A stretch of 64,000 bases of DNA from JACPUW01 sp049115495 (GTDB taxonomy: Bacteria; Bacteroidota; Bacteroidia; CAILMK01; JACPUW01). The stretch lies in contig JAGDZV010000006.1 of assembly GCA_049115495.1 (NCBI GenBank), positions 55,446 to 119,445 of the forward strand, in the 5' to 3' direction. Positions within the stretch are counted from its first letter, which is position 1. Each line of letters opens with the position of its first letter. A program made the position numbers and the translations under genes. The notes under the pieces are model-generated. The model saw only the letters and a list, made by a program, of their open reading frames with translations, made no database searches and was not told the origin of the DNA. Positions 33,926-43,349 of this stretch are shown here, one piece after another.

Positions 33926-34714
33926 TTAAATTTCTATTATTCCTTCAAAAACAAATGTTGCCGCACCACTTAATACAATTTGTGTGTATCTGCCCTTATC
34001 GTAAACAAACGAAACATTTAATTTACCACCGGGTGTACAAATCATAATTGAGTAGTTTTTTGAATTAGCGGCAAACTTTTTATGGGTGGCAATGGCTGCA
34101 GCAACCGCCCCAGTGCCACATGAAAAAGTCTCATCTTCCACGCCTCTTTCGTACGTTCTCATGGCAATTGCTTGGTCATTAAGCTTTGTTACATGATTTA
34201 CATTTATGCCTTCTTGGCTGTATTTATCATTATATCTAATCGCTCTAGCATTTCTTACAAATTGGGCGTTTTCATTTACGTTTTCAATTTTGAATTGAAC
34301 ATAGTGTGGAGATCCCGTAAAGAGTTCAAAGTCAGTATCTAGACTTTCAATCTTATTTACGTCAATCATACCGAGATCAACTATTGTATCTTTTATTTTA
34401 GCGAAATGCTCTCCGTCAATTGCCCAAAATTTGGCTGATTCGGATATTACACCTTGCTTTTTAGCAAAGGCAACAATGCAACGGCCACCATTTCCGCACA
34501 TCGTAGATTCCTTTCCGTCGCTGTTGTAGTAAACCATTTCAAAGTCAAAGCCTTTCTTGGTCCTAAGCAACATTAAACCATCAGCTCCAATGCCAAACCT
34601 TCTATCACAGATTTGAGCCACATCTTTTAGTGATAATTCAAGGGTATTGTTTCTATCATCAACAATTACAAAGTCGTTGCCAGTGCCTTGATATTTATGG
34701 AATTGAATCTTCAT
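33926..34714 (-). CDS. dapF: Diaminopimelate epimerase
   Basis: A 262-residue PLP-independent epimerase that turns LL- into meso-diaminopimelate for lysine and peptidoglycan. The two catalytic cysteines are Cys73 in CGNGGRC and Cys199 in FSCGTGAVAAA; the N-terminus FHKYQGTGNDFVIVD and DRRFGIGADGLML are typical. The gene overlaps the 3' end of the sigma-like gene by 20 nt. dapD lies elsewhere in this window (53018). Confidence 0.97.
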   Translation of the reverse strand: MKIQFHKYQGTGNDFVIVDDRNNTLELSLKDVAQICDRRFGIGADGLMLLRTKKGFDFEMVYYNSDGKESTMCGNGGRCIVAFAKKQGVISESAKFWAIDGEHFAKIKDTIVDLGMIDVNKIESLDTDFELFTGSPHYVQFKIENVNENAQFVRNARAIRYNDKYSQEGINVNHVTKLNDQAIAMRTYERGVEDETFSCGTGAVAAAIATHKKFAANSKNYSIMICTPGGKLNVSFVYDKGRYTQIVLSGAATFVFEGIIEI

Positions 34715-35648
34715 TCAGGTTTTGATTTAGAGTGTCAGTTACTACTTGTTCGTTAAGTTTAAAAAGGTCTTTTTTGTTATCAGGTGTATTGTCTGATATC
34801 CAAACTAGAATGCCAATTAATACAATGAAAATAGCTGAAGCAATGCTGGCTTTATTGCCCCAAATGTTACCAGTTAATTTTGTGCTCGCGTTCTTAAAAA
34901 GGTAGTCAACTAGGCTTAGCCTTCTTGATAATGAAGCAATTTGGCCCAATTCATCAATATAGTCTTGGAGTTTTTTAAGCCCATTTATGTTTGATAGCTT
35001 AAGTTCATGGCTAAGCATAGCATCTTTTGACATTCCGCCAGTTGAATAGTAGAGTAATGAAGTGGAATGCTCCTTTAGCAGGTCAATGTCAATATTTCGC
35101 TTTAAGTTAAATTTGATCAATTCAGCCCATTTTGTTAGGCCAATGTTTAATTGGCTTTCAGCTTTATCTTCATCAATGTTGAGCTGAATCGCTGCTTTTT
35201 CAATTGGTCTTTTTTCAAAGAAGTGATTCCAGATAAGCTGTTTGTAATTTTCTTTTAAAACCTTGAAGTTGTTAATTGTGCTGCTAACTTCTTCTTCATT
35301 TGGTTCAATAAAAAAAGATTCAATGGCCGGATCTAACTCTTCAAATACCGACTTTATTTTAAGTTTAGCATGGGGATTGGCATGTTGCAGCAATCTTCTA
35401 AAAACATAATCAATGGTGAAATCGATTTTATGCCTACCAATGTTCCAAGTGTTTGATGAAAAGAATTGCCAAATAATTACACAAGAATTTGCAAGTAACT
35501 TTTGAGTTTTCTTTTGAGAAAAGTCTAGTTTTTCAGCTTGGTTAAGGGCATTTACATAGTTGCGTTCAAAAAGGGTGGGTAGTACAGTATAATCACCTTT
35601 TTTTATAAGCGAAACAACGTCTTGATCGGAGATGTTTTTTAAACGCAC
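34695..35648 (-). CDS. Membrane-anchored sigma-factor-like protein fused to an anti-sigma-like segment
   Basis: A 317-residue protein, GTG start. Residues 8-88 have the helix pattern of sigma region 2 (DQDVVSLIKKGDYTVLPTLF, then KIDFTIDYVFRRLLQHANPH); residues 128-180 resemble region 4 (YKQLIWNHFFEKRPIEKAAI then DEDKAESQLNIGLTKWAELI). Residues 190-245 (HSTSLLYYSTGGMSKDAM, HELKLSNINGLKKLQDYIDE) have the spacing of zf-HC2/anti-sigma helices, without zinc Cys/His. A hydrophobic segment (268-284, IASAIFIVLIGILVWIS) should cross the inner membrane, leaving about 33 polar residues outside. It overlaps dapF by 20 nt. The domain reading is by eye and weak for region 2; the membrane helix is clear. 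Confidence 0.5.
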   Translation of the reverse strand: MRLKNISDQDVVSLIKKGDYTVLPTLFERNYVNALNQAEKLDFSQKKTQKLLANSCVIIWQFFSSNTWNIGRHKIDFTIDYVFRRLLQHANPHAKLKIKSVFEELDPAIESFFIEPNEEEVSSTINNFKVLKENYKQLIWNHFFEKRPIEKAAIQLNIDEDKAESQLNIGLTKWAELIKFNLKRNIDIDLLKEHSTSLLYYSTGGMSKDAMLSHELKLSNINGLKKLQDYIDELGQIASLSRRLSLVDYLFKNASTKLTGNIWGNKASIASAIFIVLIGILVWISDNTPDNKKDLFKLNEQVVTDTLNQNLNEDSIP

Positions 35649-35718
35649 AGGTATTTTAATTTGCTATAACCTGCGAATTTAAACTTATAAGAAAACTCTG
35701 TTACAATTTTTGATTAAA

Positions 35719-38613
35719 CTATCTTATTACAATAGGAGTAGTATGCTTACCAAGCTCTGTTTCAAAAACAAGTAAATAATAACCGCTTTCGAATGATCCA
35801 ACGTTTAGATTATGAATTCCTGATTGGAACATAGTTGGACTTAATACCAATTGACCTGCAAGGTTTAAAATACTTACTTGTGCATTTTCATAGCTGTCAT
35901 TAATGCTAATAAACAAAGTACCATTCGTTGTTGGGTTTGGAAATGAGCTTAATCCACTTAAAGAAGAAATGCTATTGGTGCTAGAAATAAGATCGGTTAC
36001 TTCAATACTAGCCGCTTCTCCATAAGCTTCAAGTTTTTCTCCTTTTTCGTTAACAATCTCAATTCCTTCAAGCAATAATTCAATAAATTGGTTCTTTTTC
36101 CAGTCAATATTATCTTGAACTACAAACTTTACCGAACCAACTTTACCGCTTCCAGATTTTGGTTTCTTACTTGTTCTCGAAAATGCGATATCAATTTTTC
36201 CGCCACCATTGGTGCCTTTATTCGGGATATTCTTAACAAGCTTTATTGTATTTGAACCGTCATTTAGCCATGATTTTTCGGTGTTAAATGATATGCTGCT
36301 TGTATCAATAAAGTTATTGTAATCAATAGTAAAGGCAATACCGTAAACGTTTTTGGCGGGAGCAACTGATGTTCCAAGATTCACATCAATTTCAATAATC
36401 TGTTTTCCTTTAACACTGTCAATATCAAAGTCAAAATACAGTTTGTAACCAGTGTTGTTCTTCTTATTGGTGTAAGTGATCTCTCTGTTGTAAAATCTGT
36501 CAATAATCAACAGATCTTCATAATCTATTATGCCATCATGGTTAGGATCCGCATGTTTAAAATTTCGATTATCTCCAAAAGAATGCTCCCAATTTTCGCT
36601 TCTATATGGGAGCCAAACAGGTGATTTGTAAGACTTTTCTTCGCTAGTATTATTGGTGCCGTAAGCCAATCCAAGCATTAACACATCTCGGTTGTTTACA
36701 TATTCGTCACCATTAATGTCTCCTGGCCACACACAGTCTTGATCTACATAAAGCAATACTTCCTTAGTTCCGAAACAACCATTATCATCGGTTCCGCTAA
36801 CTTCAATTGTCTCGTTTCGATTGAGTTGGTAAACGGCATTGTTTTCGTCAAATGATTTAAGCCCACTTTTAGACCATGAGTAGTCTTGTGCGTTGCTAGC
36901 TTCAATTTCAAATTTTAGGCCTCTACACACAGTGTTTTCTAAAGCTACAGCGTCAATTTTAGGCTCAAGAACATCTAAGCTAAAAGTGTCAGTGTCTTCA
37001 CATCCATATTTGTCAATACCTTTTAAATAGATGATTTGGTCATTTTTAAATGAATGCACCAAAATCTCTTCAGTTCCTAACAAGCCATTTGAATTGCTCC
37101 AACTGTAAGTTGATGCACCTTTAGCAGCAAGGCTTATTTCAGAATTGGCACATTTTTGAGATTCGCCAACTACTGAAACTGTAGGTGTTTTGGGTAATGA
37201 AATAGTTTTAACAAGGTTACTACTGCAGCCAGTAAGTTCATCACTTATTGAGAGTGATAATTCTTTTGAACCACCCTTTAAATAGTTATACGTTAAGTTT
37301 TGTCCAAAATATTCTTCATTCTCAATTGACCATTCATAATGTAGCTTTTGATCGTTTTTAAGACTAGTTTTTACATTCAACATAGCCTCTTTACAGGCTG
37401 AAATTTGATAATCAATTTTTGCAGAGAAAGTTTCAGTTACATTTACTTTAAACACCCTTTCATAGCGACCTTCCAATTCACAAGAGTTGTCTTTTGCAAG
37501 CACTTTTAAATAGAAGGATCCTTTAACTAAATCTTTATTTGTTGGTGTCCAGCAAATCTGAAGCGTTGACTTTTTATTTCTTTTTACGCCAATGCTTGCA
37601 TTTGGCATGTCAGTATCCCAACTGAAATTTATTAAATCTTCTACATCGTCATCTTCAGCCTCAATATAAAAGCAAAGTTCTTGATTTGCACAGGCCGAAA
37701 TTTCTTCCTTGTTGCCACCATTTATTCCTGATATAATCGGTTTTTTGTTACTAACGCTCTTAACCGACATGTATATTTCTCTAATTGTTTCTCCAACCTT
37801 TTCACCGTTGCGAAACTCAGACACTTTTACCACAACTGGAGACGCCATTGTTTTAGTAGGATAAAACCTTAACAATCCATTGTTATTATCAAAATGAAAA
37901 CCACGAGGAAACTTTGTGCTAACCCTTGGCTGACCAAGGTAGTTGAAAGGCGCTTTGTGGTTTAGCCCTTTCTGATAACTAAAAGTGCTGTTTGAAGATG
38001 TTTTTGCTTCTATTAATTCATACACTAATGAGTCCTTATCATCATCTTCAGCTATCCAAGAATAAGAGTATGGCTCGTTAAATTGAATTATATGATAAGG
38101 ATCGTTAATAATTTCAGGTGAAGAGTTGTTGCCGTCTATGCAAGTAAACACCGTTGAGCTTAAATAGTACCTTTCGTAACTCTCAGGTCGGTAATATGAT
38201 GACCACTCCAATTCTAATTCGCAATCGGTAGTTGAGAACTCAGAAATAGAAATTGCAGCTGAATATTGGAGCTTAACTAAGGTGTTAGGGTTATTGCAAG
38301 TGTTGTTTGAGTAATTACTACAGCTGTTGGCACATGTTGCAGTAATGTCAGTTGTAGAATTCAGAGCGAATTGTGTGCGAATACTTTTCTTAGAATTGTT
38401 GCTTGAGATGTATAGGTTTAAATCGATTCTTGAGCTCCTGCCGAAAGCATAATCATCATAAGTATTTAAATAAACAAAAAGTGAGTCGTCAATAAGATTG
38501 TATCTCATTTCGGCTCCTAATAAATTTGCTTTTGAAATACCCGGTGCAAGGGCTAAGAAACCCGCCAGCAGGAAAACGGATTTCAAGGTTTTCGACTTTA
38601 AATACTTAAACAT
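35719..38613 (-). CDS. Large T9SS cargo with dockerin-like EF-hand loops
   Basis: ATG at 38613 gives 964 residues with a signal peptide (TLKSVFLLAGFLALAPGISKA); a longer frame to 38643 is not needed. The mature part is beta-rich, Cys-containing, with PKD/Ig-like repeats (YSWSNSNGLLGTEE, KTISLPKTPTVSVVGES). Around residues 625-695 two calcium-loop motifs occur, GDINGDEYVNNRDVLMLG and PNHDGIIDYEDLLIID, like paired dockerin EF-hands, followed by a cohesin-like strand region (SGKVGSVKFVVQDN). The end is a type A T9SS sorting domain (FPNPTTNGTLFISI, AQVSILNLAGQLVL, ESGYYLLVFETELG). Partner unknown. A perfect -7 box lies 28 nt upstream of the ATG. Confidence 0.85.
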   Translation of the reverse strand: MFKYLKSKTLKSVFLLAGFLALAPGISKANLLGAEMRYNLIDDSLFVYLNTYDDYAFGRSSRIDLNLYISSNNSKKSIRTQFALNSTTDITATCANSCSNYSNNTCNNPNTLVKLQYSAAISISEFSTTDCELELEWSSYYRPESYERYYLSSTVFTCIDGNNSSPEIINDPYHIIQFNEPYSYSWIAEDDDKDSLVYELIEAKTSSNSTFSYQKGLNHKAPFNYLGQPRVSTKFPRGFHFDNNNGLLRFYPTKTMASPVVVKVSEFRNGEKVGETIREIYMSVKSVSNKKPIISGINGGNKEEISACANQELCFYIEAEDDDVEDLINFSWDTDMPNASIGVKRNKKSTLQICWTPTNKDLVKGSFYLKVLAKDNSCELEGRYERVFKVNVTETFSAKIDYQISACKEAMLNVKTSLKNDQKLHYEWSIENEEYFGQNLTYNYLKGGSKELSLSISDELTGCSSNLVKTISLPKTPTVSVVGESQKCANSEISLAAKGASTYSWSNSNGLLGTEEILVHSFKNDQIIYLKGIDKYGCEDTDTFSLDVLEPKIDAVALENTVCRGLKFEIEASNAQDYSWSKSGLKSFDENNAVYQLNRNETIEVSGTDDNGCFGTKEVLLYVDQDCVWPGDINGDEYVNNRDVLMLGLAYGTNNTSEEKSYKSPVWLPYRSENWEHSFGDNRNFKHADPNHDGIIDYEDLLIIDRFYNREITYTNKKNNTGYKLYFDFDIDSVKGKQIIEIDVNLGTSVAPAKNVYGIAFTIDYNNFIDTSSISFNTEKSWLNDGSNTIKLVKNIPNKGTNGGGKIDIAFSRTSKKPKSGSGKVGSVKFVVQDNIDWKKNQFIELLLEGIEIVNEKGEKLEAYGEAASIEVTDLISSTNSISSLSGLSSFPNPTTNGTLFISINDSYENAQVSILNLAGQLVLSPTMFQSGIHNLNVGSFESGYYLLVFETELGKHTTPIVIR

Positions 38614-38640
38614 CTTGACAATTCTCTGAATTTCTGTTAT

Positions 38641-38648
38641 CAAATATA
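38641..38648 (-). promoter_or_regulatory. Promoter -7 box (TATATTTG) for the large T9SS cargo gene
   Basis: Exact TAnnTTTG on the minus strand ending 27 nt before the ATG at 38613. Confidence 0.45.
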
Positions 38649-38802
38649 ACTCATTAGGAGTATTAATATTTAGACAAAAAATAAGTTTTGTCGGAATTGG
38701 GTTGTGGTTATTAACGAGTCTGATTAATGTTAAAGTTAATAAATGGATGTTTTATAGCTGTGTTTGTCGGTTTTGTGAGTTTAGATTTGGTATTTTTATA
38801 CA

Positions 38803-40239
38803 ATGAAAGAGAGTAAATTATTTGAGGCCATTCAAACGCTTGAAAAAAGGGAGTTTGCAAGTTTTTTAAAATTTGTTAGGTCGCCATTTTTTCAGGAGCA
38901 TAGGTATGTACTTACTCTGGCAGGGGTTTTTGAAGATTTTTACCCTGATTTAAATGACGATGTTTTGCCCCGTGAGAAAATATTTGACCTGGTTTTTGAA
39001 GGTGAATTTAATGATTTAAAGGTGAGGCATTTAATGAGTGACATGCTGAAGCTTTTTGAGCGTTTTGTCGCATATGAGATTTTTGAAGAAGATGAAGTTT
39101 ATCTTGAAATTAATAAGCTTAATTACTATAGAAATAAGGGATTAGATAAGCACTTTACTACCACTGAGAAAAGAATTCATAAGAGTATTGAGAAAAATGG
39201 AGTGTATACAAATGAGGAATTGTACTACAAGAAGTTTCTTCTTGAACGAGAACTGAACCAGTTTATGTCAGATCGATTTACTAGGAAGGGGGCTAGTAAT
39301 GTTAAAAACACATCAGAAGCTCTTGATAATTTTTTTATACTTCAAAAGCTGCGCTATGGCTGTATGCAGCTTAATTATGGAAAGGTGTTTAGTCAGTCTT
39401 TCCAGTTGCTTTTGTTAGATGAAATTGTACAGCATGTTTCAAGAATAGATCTTTCTGAAGACCCATTAATAAGAGCCTATTATTATGCTTATAACATGCT
39501 CAAATCTCCAGACGAAACAAGTTCTTTCTTTGGATTAAAAGAAATACTTTCTGCCTCAACTGTTTTTGATATATCCTTAAACTTTGAACTCTACAACTTT
39601 GCTCAGAATTACTGTATAGGTTACATAAATAGAGGGAGAAAAGAGTTTTTTGAAGAATTATTTCAACTCTATAAACTTTCAATAAAGAATGATGTGGTCA
39701 CATATAATCAAAACCTGCATCCTGCTGACTTTAAAAATATTGTAACTATAGCTTGTAGATTAGAGCAATATGATTGGGCTGATGATTTCATTAAGAATTA
39801 TGGAGATTATCTTCCAGAAGAAGAAAGAGAAAATGCCATTACCATTAATCGGGCACAAATGTACTGGTATGTAGGGCAGTTGTCTCAAGCAGTAAGGCTT
39901 CTTTCAAGAGTTGAGTTTAATGATCCTTTTTATGCCCTTGATGCCAAATCGTTGCTGGTAAGAATATATTTTGAGCTGGGCGAAAAAGATGTACTTTTCT
40001 CGTTTTGCGATAGTTTCAAAATCTATCTAAAAAGAAATAAACTCATTTCAAAGGCTCACTTAAACAATCATTTACGGTTAATATCTCTAGTTTCAAAGCT
40101 TGCAAAGCTTAAGTCGGGGCAATTGGAAAAACTTGAAAAAATAAAACAAGATATAATTGAAAGCCAGGGGTTAAGCAATAAGAAGTGGCTTCTAGAGCAA
40201 GCTCAAAAATTAGAAAGTGATCTTGAAGAAATTCACTGA
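38803..40239 (+). CDS. Conserved hypothetical helical-repeat protein
   Basis: A 478-residue cytoplasmic protein, no signal peptide. It is almost entirely helical, with paired helices of about 34-40 residues in the C-terminal half (INRAQMYWYVGQLSQAVRLL, AKSLLVRIYFELGEKDVLFS), like TPR/SEL1-type solenoids. The N-terminal part (TLEKREFASFLKFVRSPFFQ) is a conserved opening in Bacteroidota homologues as I recall it; no function is known. It probably works as a scaffold. It overlaps the radA gene on the other strand by 7 nt (convergent). A weak TATTTTTA box lies 11 nt upstream. Confidence 0.75.
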   Translation: MKESKLFEAIQTLEKREFASFLKFVRSPFFQEHRYVLTLAGVFEDFYPDLNDDVLPREKIFDLVFEGEFNDLKVRHLMSDMLKLFERFVAYEIFEEDEVYLEINKLNYYRNKGLDKHFTTTEKRIHKSIEKNGVYTNEELYYKKFLLERELNQFMSDRFTRKGASNVKNTSEALDNFFILQKLRYGCMQLNYGKVFSQSFQLLLLDEIVQHVSRIDLSEDPLIRAYYYAYNMLKSPDETSSFFGLKEILSASTVFDISLNFELYNFAQNYCIGYINRGRKEFFEELFQLYKLSIKNDVVTYNQNLHPADFKNIVTIACRLEQYDWADDFIKNYGDYLPEEERENAITINRAQMYWYVGQLSQAVRLLSRVEFNDPFYALDAKSLLVRIYFELGEKDVLFSFCDSFKIYLKRNKLISKAHLNNHLRLISLVSKLAKLKSGQLEKLEKIKQDIIESQGLSNKKWLLEQAQKLESDLEEIH

Positions 40240-41594
40240 TTTTGGAATATTCTTCGAATCAATTCGCCTACATTATCAATTGGTTGCGACTGCATTTGAC
40301 CACTTAAATTTTCGTTTCTACTGGCATGAAAAAATGTTTTAAAGCCCAAGCGCCCACACTCGTTTGCCCTTTCTTTCAACATCTTTACAGGCCTAACTTC
40401 TCCTGTGAGTCCTACTTCACCTGATAAAACAAGCTTTTTAGGAATGGCAAGGTCATAATATGAAGATGCTAAAGCTGCAACCACAGCGAGGTCAATGCTT
40501 GGGTCAGTTACTTTTTGACCTCCTGTAATATTCAAAAAAACATCCCTTTGCCCTAACTTTAATCCGCAGTGCTTCTCTAAAACGGCAATTAACATAGCAA
40601 GCCTTTTTGCATCATAGCCATTAGCTGTGCGCTGGGGTGTACCATAAAAACTTTGGCTTACAAGGGCCTGAATTTCTATAAGCATGGGCCGCATGCCCTC
40701 TAAACTTGGCGAAACAGCCACTCCATTTGCCCCGTGATCGTAGGAATCTATAAAAATATTCGATGGATTTTCAACTTGCACCAAGCCATAGGCAGTCATC
40801 TCATAAATGCCGACTTCTGCGGTTGTACCAAATCTATTTTTGGTAGATTTAATAAAACGATATGATAGATGGCTGTCATCAAAATACAATACAACATCTA
40901 CCATATGCTCAAGTACTTTTGGTCCAGCAATAAAACCATCTTTGGTAATGTGGCCAATAATAAAAATGCTACAGCCATTTTGCTTTCCAATTTGCATTAA
41001 ATGGTTGGTGCATTCTCTTATTTGTACAATACTACCGGGAGAAGATTCAATTTCAGGCTTTTGAAGGGTTTGTATTGAGTCTATAATAAGAATGTCTGGC
41101 TGAAGTTCATCTACAGCAGCTTCTAATACTTCAAAAGATGTATCGGCTAAAAAGTATATGTTTTCGTTTTGACCTTCTATTCTTTGAGCCCTTAGGTTTA
41201 TTTGATTAACGCTCTCTTCGCCAGAGAAATACAAAACCTTTTGGTTTTGCCAGCTTAATCCTAGCTGAAGCATTAGTGTAGATTTCCCAATGCCTGGTTT
41301 TCCGCCTACAAGCACCAAAGATCCTTGAACAATTCCCCCACCTAAAACTCTATTTAGTTCAAGGTCAGGACTAGGAATTCTAACTTCTTCAGTAGAATTT
41401 ATCTCACCTTTTTTATGAATCCTTGAAACCACCTCGTGCTTTGAAATGGTTTTGTTTTGATTTCCTGATTTTCCTTTAATTTCAACTTCTTCAACAAAAG
41501 TGTTCCAATTGTTGCAGCTAGTGCATTTCCCTGCCCATTTAACTGATTTGTAACCACATTCGGTACAAGTGTAAACTATCTTTTGCTTAGCCAA
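40233..41594 (-). CDS. radA: DNA repair protein RadA/Sms
   Basis: A 453-residue RecA-like protein that helps branch migration and repair. It has a four-Cys zinc finger (C10, C13, C24, C27), Walker A GGKPGIGKST (97-106), Walker B LIIDSIQT, the KNRFG motif (TKNRFGTTAEVG), and the Lon-protease-like C-terminal domain (LAVVAALASSYYDLAIPKKL). All are intact. The start is TTG at 41594, overlapping rnhA by 8 nt; no ATG is close by. Last gene of the exbB-exbD-tonB-folC-rnhA-radA series. Confidence 0.96.
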   Translation of the reverse strand: MAKQKIVYTCTECGYKSVKWAGKCTSCNNWNTFVEEVEIKGKSGNQNKTISKHEVVSRIHKKGEINSTEEVRIPSPDLELNRVLGGGIVQGSLVLVGGKPGIGKSTLMLQLGLSWQNQKVLYFSGEESVNQINLRAQRIEGQNENIYFLADTSFEVLEAAVDELQPDILIIDSIQTLQKPEIESSPGSIVQIRECTNHLMQIGKQNGCSIFIIGHITKDGFIAGPKVLEHMVDVVLYFDDSHLSYRFIKSTKNRFGTTAEVGIYEMTAYGLVQVENPSNIFIDSYDHGANGVAVSPSLEGMRPMLIEIQALVSQSFYGTPQRTANGYDAKRLAMLIAVLEKHCGLKLGQRDVFLNITGGQKVTDPSIDLAVVAALASSYYDLAIPKKLVLSGEVGLTGEVRPVKMLKERANECGRLGFKTFFHASRNENLSGQMQSQPIDNVGELIRRIFQNQ

Positions 41595-42057
41595 TATTCT
41601 CCTTTTCGTAATTTACATCAACATTGGTTGGGTTTTGGCTTCCTTCTACAGCCAGGGCATCACATCTTTCGTTTTCAGGATGACCTGCATGGCCTTTTAT
41701 CCATTTGAATTTTACATTGTGTTTTGGAGCCACTTTCAAATACTCACGCCATAGGTCAGGGTTTTTCTTTCCTTTAAAACCCTTTTTTACCCAGCCATCT
41801 AGCCATTTCTTTTCAACTGAATCAACTACATATTTGCTATCTGTGTAAATAAGCACATTATGTCCAGGGTTTTTAATCTTATTTAGCGCAACAATTACAG
41901 CCAACAGTTCCATTCGGTTATTTGTGGTTTTTCTAAACCCTTGGCTAAATTCTTTTTCGTAAGTGCCGTAACGCATTACAATACCATAACCACCAGGCCC
42001 AGGGTTACCGCTAGCAGCACCATCAGTAAATATTAAAATTGGAGTATTGTTGCTCAT
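41587..42057 (-). CDS. rnhA: Ribonuclease HI
   Basis: A 156-residue RNase H that cuts RNA in RNA-DNA hybrids. The metal ligands are Asp12 (FTDGAASGNPG), Glu50 (NNRMELLAV), Asp73 (YTDSKYV) and Asp133 (ERCDALA), with His123 (KGHAGHPENERC) in the catalytic loop. A handle region with several Lys (WVKKGFKGKKNPD) is present. Overlaps radA by 8 nt and follows folC after 17 nt. Confidence 0.96.
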   Translation of the reverse strand: MSNNTPILIFTDGAASGNPGPGGYGIVMRYGTYEKEFSQGFRKTTNNRMELLAVIVALNKIKNPGHNVLIYTDSKYVVDSVEKKWLDGWVKKGFKGKKNPDLWREYLKVAPKHNVKFKWIKGHAGHPENERCDALAVEGSQNPTNVDVNYEKENIG

Positions 42058-42074
42058 AAAGCAAATTTATAGGC

Positions 42075-43349
42075 TTAATTTTCAAAAAGAGCCAAAACTT
42101 CTGCCACCACAAAAAGGCTTCCTGTAATCAGAATTAAATCGTTTGAGGCTGCGCACTCTTTCGCATTTTCAAATGCCATTTCCACACTTTTTGTCGCCCT
42201 TGCAACCATGAAGTTTTTTGAATTGAATAACTCTGACAGTTCTTGAATGGGCAATGCTCTGGGTATATCGGCTTGGCATAAGTAGTAGCTCGCATTTTTT
42301 GGCAAAAGATCAAGCGTGCTTATGTTCTTGTCGTTTACCATTCCGAAAACAATATGCAGTTTGCCGTAATTCTCTTTTTTTAGTTGATGTATAATTTGTT
42401 TTATACCATCTTCATTGTGGCCAACATCACAAATTACCTTTGGTTTTGATGATAATTGCTGCCAACGACCTTGAAAGGTAAAGTTTTGTTGAACATTTTC
42501 AATTCCATAAATCAAATGTTCTATTTTTAGATTGAGCTCCTTCTTAAGAATTGTAAAGGCCGCTGCAACTGTACACATGTTTTCAATTTGATAACTGGCC
42601 AAGAAAGGTGGAGTTATTTCGATTGTTTTATCTTCTTGAAGCAAGTGAAGAATGTGTTCTTCTGAAATAGCTGCTATGTTTTTGGTATAAAATGCGCTAG
42701 CATTTTTTTCAGAACAAGTTTTATAAAAAACACTTACAACATCTTTGTTCTGATCAGTTAAAAGGGCTGGAGTCTCGGGTTTTATAATTCCTGCTTTTTC
42801 TTGTGCTATTGCAGGTATAGTATTTCCAAGATACGCTTGATGATCCAGGCCAATATTGGTGATTATACTTAATAGTGGTTTTACCACATTAGTTGAATCT
42901 AACCTACCGCCCATACCAGTTTCTAGTACTACAATGTCAACTTTTTCAGCCTTAAAATAAGACAAGCACATGGCGAATGTTAATTCAAAAAAGCTTGGCT
43001 TTATTTGTTCGATGGCAGATTGATTTTTTGATACAAAATCAACTACAAATTTTTTGGAAATGTAATGGCCATTAACTCTAATCCTTTCTCTAAAGTCAGT
43101 TAGGTGTGGAGATGTATAAAGGCCAGTTTTATATCCAGCTTCTTTTAAAACGGAAGCAAGCATATGGCATACAGAACCTTTTCCATTGGTTCCGGCTACA
43201 TGTACAAATCTTAGCTTGCTTTGAGGGTTGCCAATTGCATTACAGAGCGCAACAGTTTTGCCAAGGTCTTTATTATAGGCAGCTTTGCCTTGCCTTTGAA
43301 AAATAGGAAGTTGACTAAATAGATAGTCAAGGGTTTGCTGGTAATTCAC
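42075..43349 (-). CDS. folC: Bifunctional folylpolyglutamate/dihydrofolate synthase
   Basis: A 424-residue Mur-ligase-like enzyme that adds glutamate to dihydropteroate and folates. P-loop FVHVAGTNGKGSVCHMLAS, the metal and substrate motifs YTSPHLTDFRERI and LETGMGGRLDSTNVV, KAGIIKP, and C-terminal CDVGHNEDGIKQI are visible. The start is GTG at 43349, directly after the tonB stop. folE, folA and thyA are in the same window, so much of the folate and one-carbon pathway is here. Confidence 0.93.
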   Translation of the reverse strand: MNYQQTLDYLFSQLPIFQRQGKAAYNKDLGKTVALCNAIGNPQSKLRFVHVAGTNGKGSVCHMLASVLKEAGYKTGLYTSPHLTDFRERIRVNGHYISKKFVVDFVSKNQSAIEQIKPSFFELTFAMCLSYFKAEKVDIVVLETGMGGRLDSTNVVKPLLSIITNIGLDHQAYLGNTIPAIAQEKAGIIKPETPALLTDQNKDVVSVFYKTCSEKNASAFYTKNIAAISEEHILHLLQEDKTIEITPPFLASYQIENMCTVAAAFTILKKELNLKIEHLIYGIENVQQNFTFQGRWQQLSSKPKVICDVGHNEDGIKQIIHQLKKENYGKLHIVFGMVNDKNISTLDLLPKNASYYLCQADIPRALPIQELSELFNSKNFMVARATKSVEMAFENAKECAASNDLILITGSLFVVAEVLALFEN

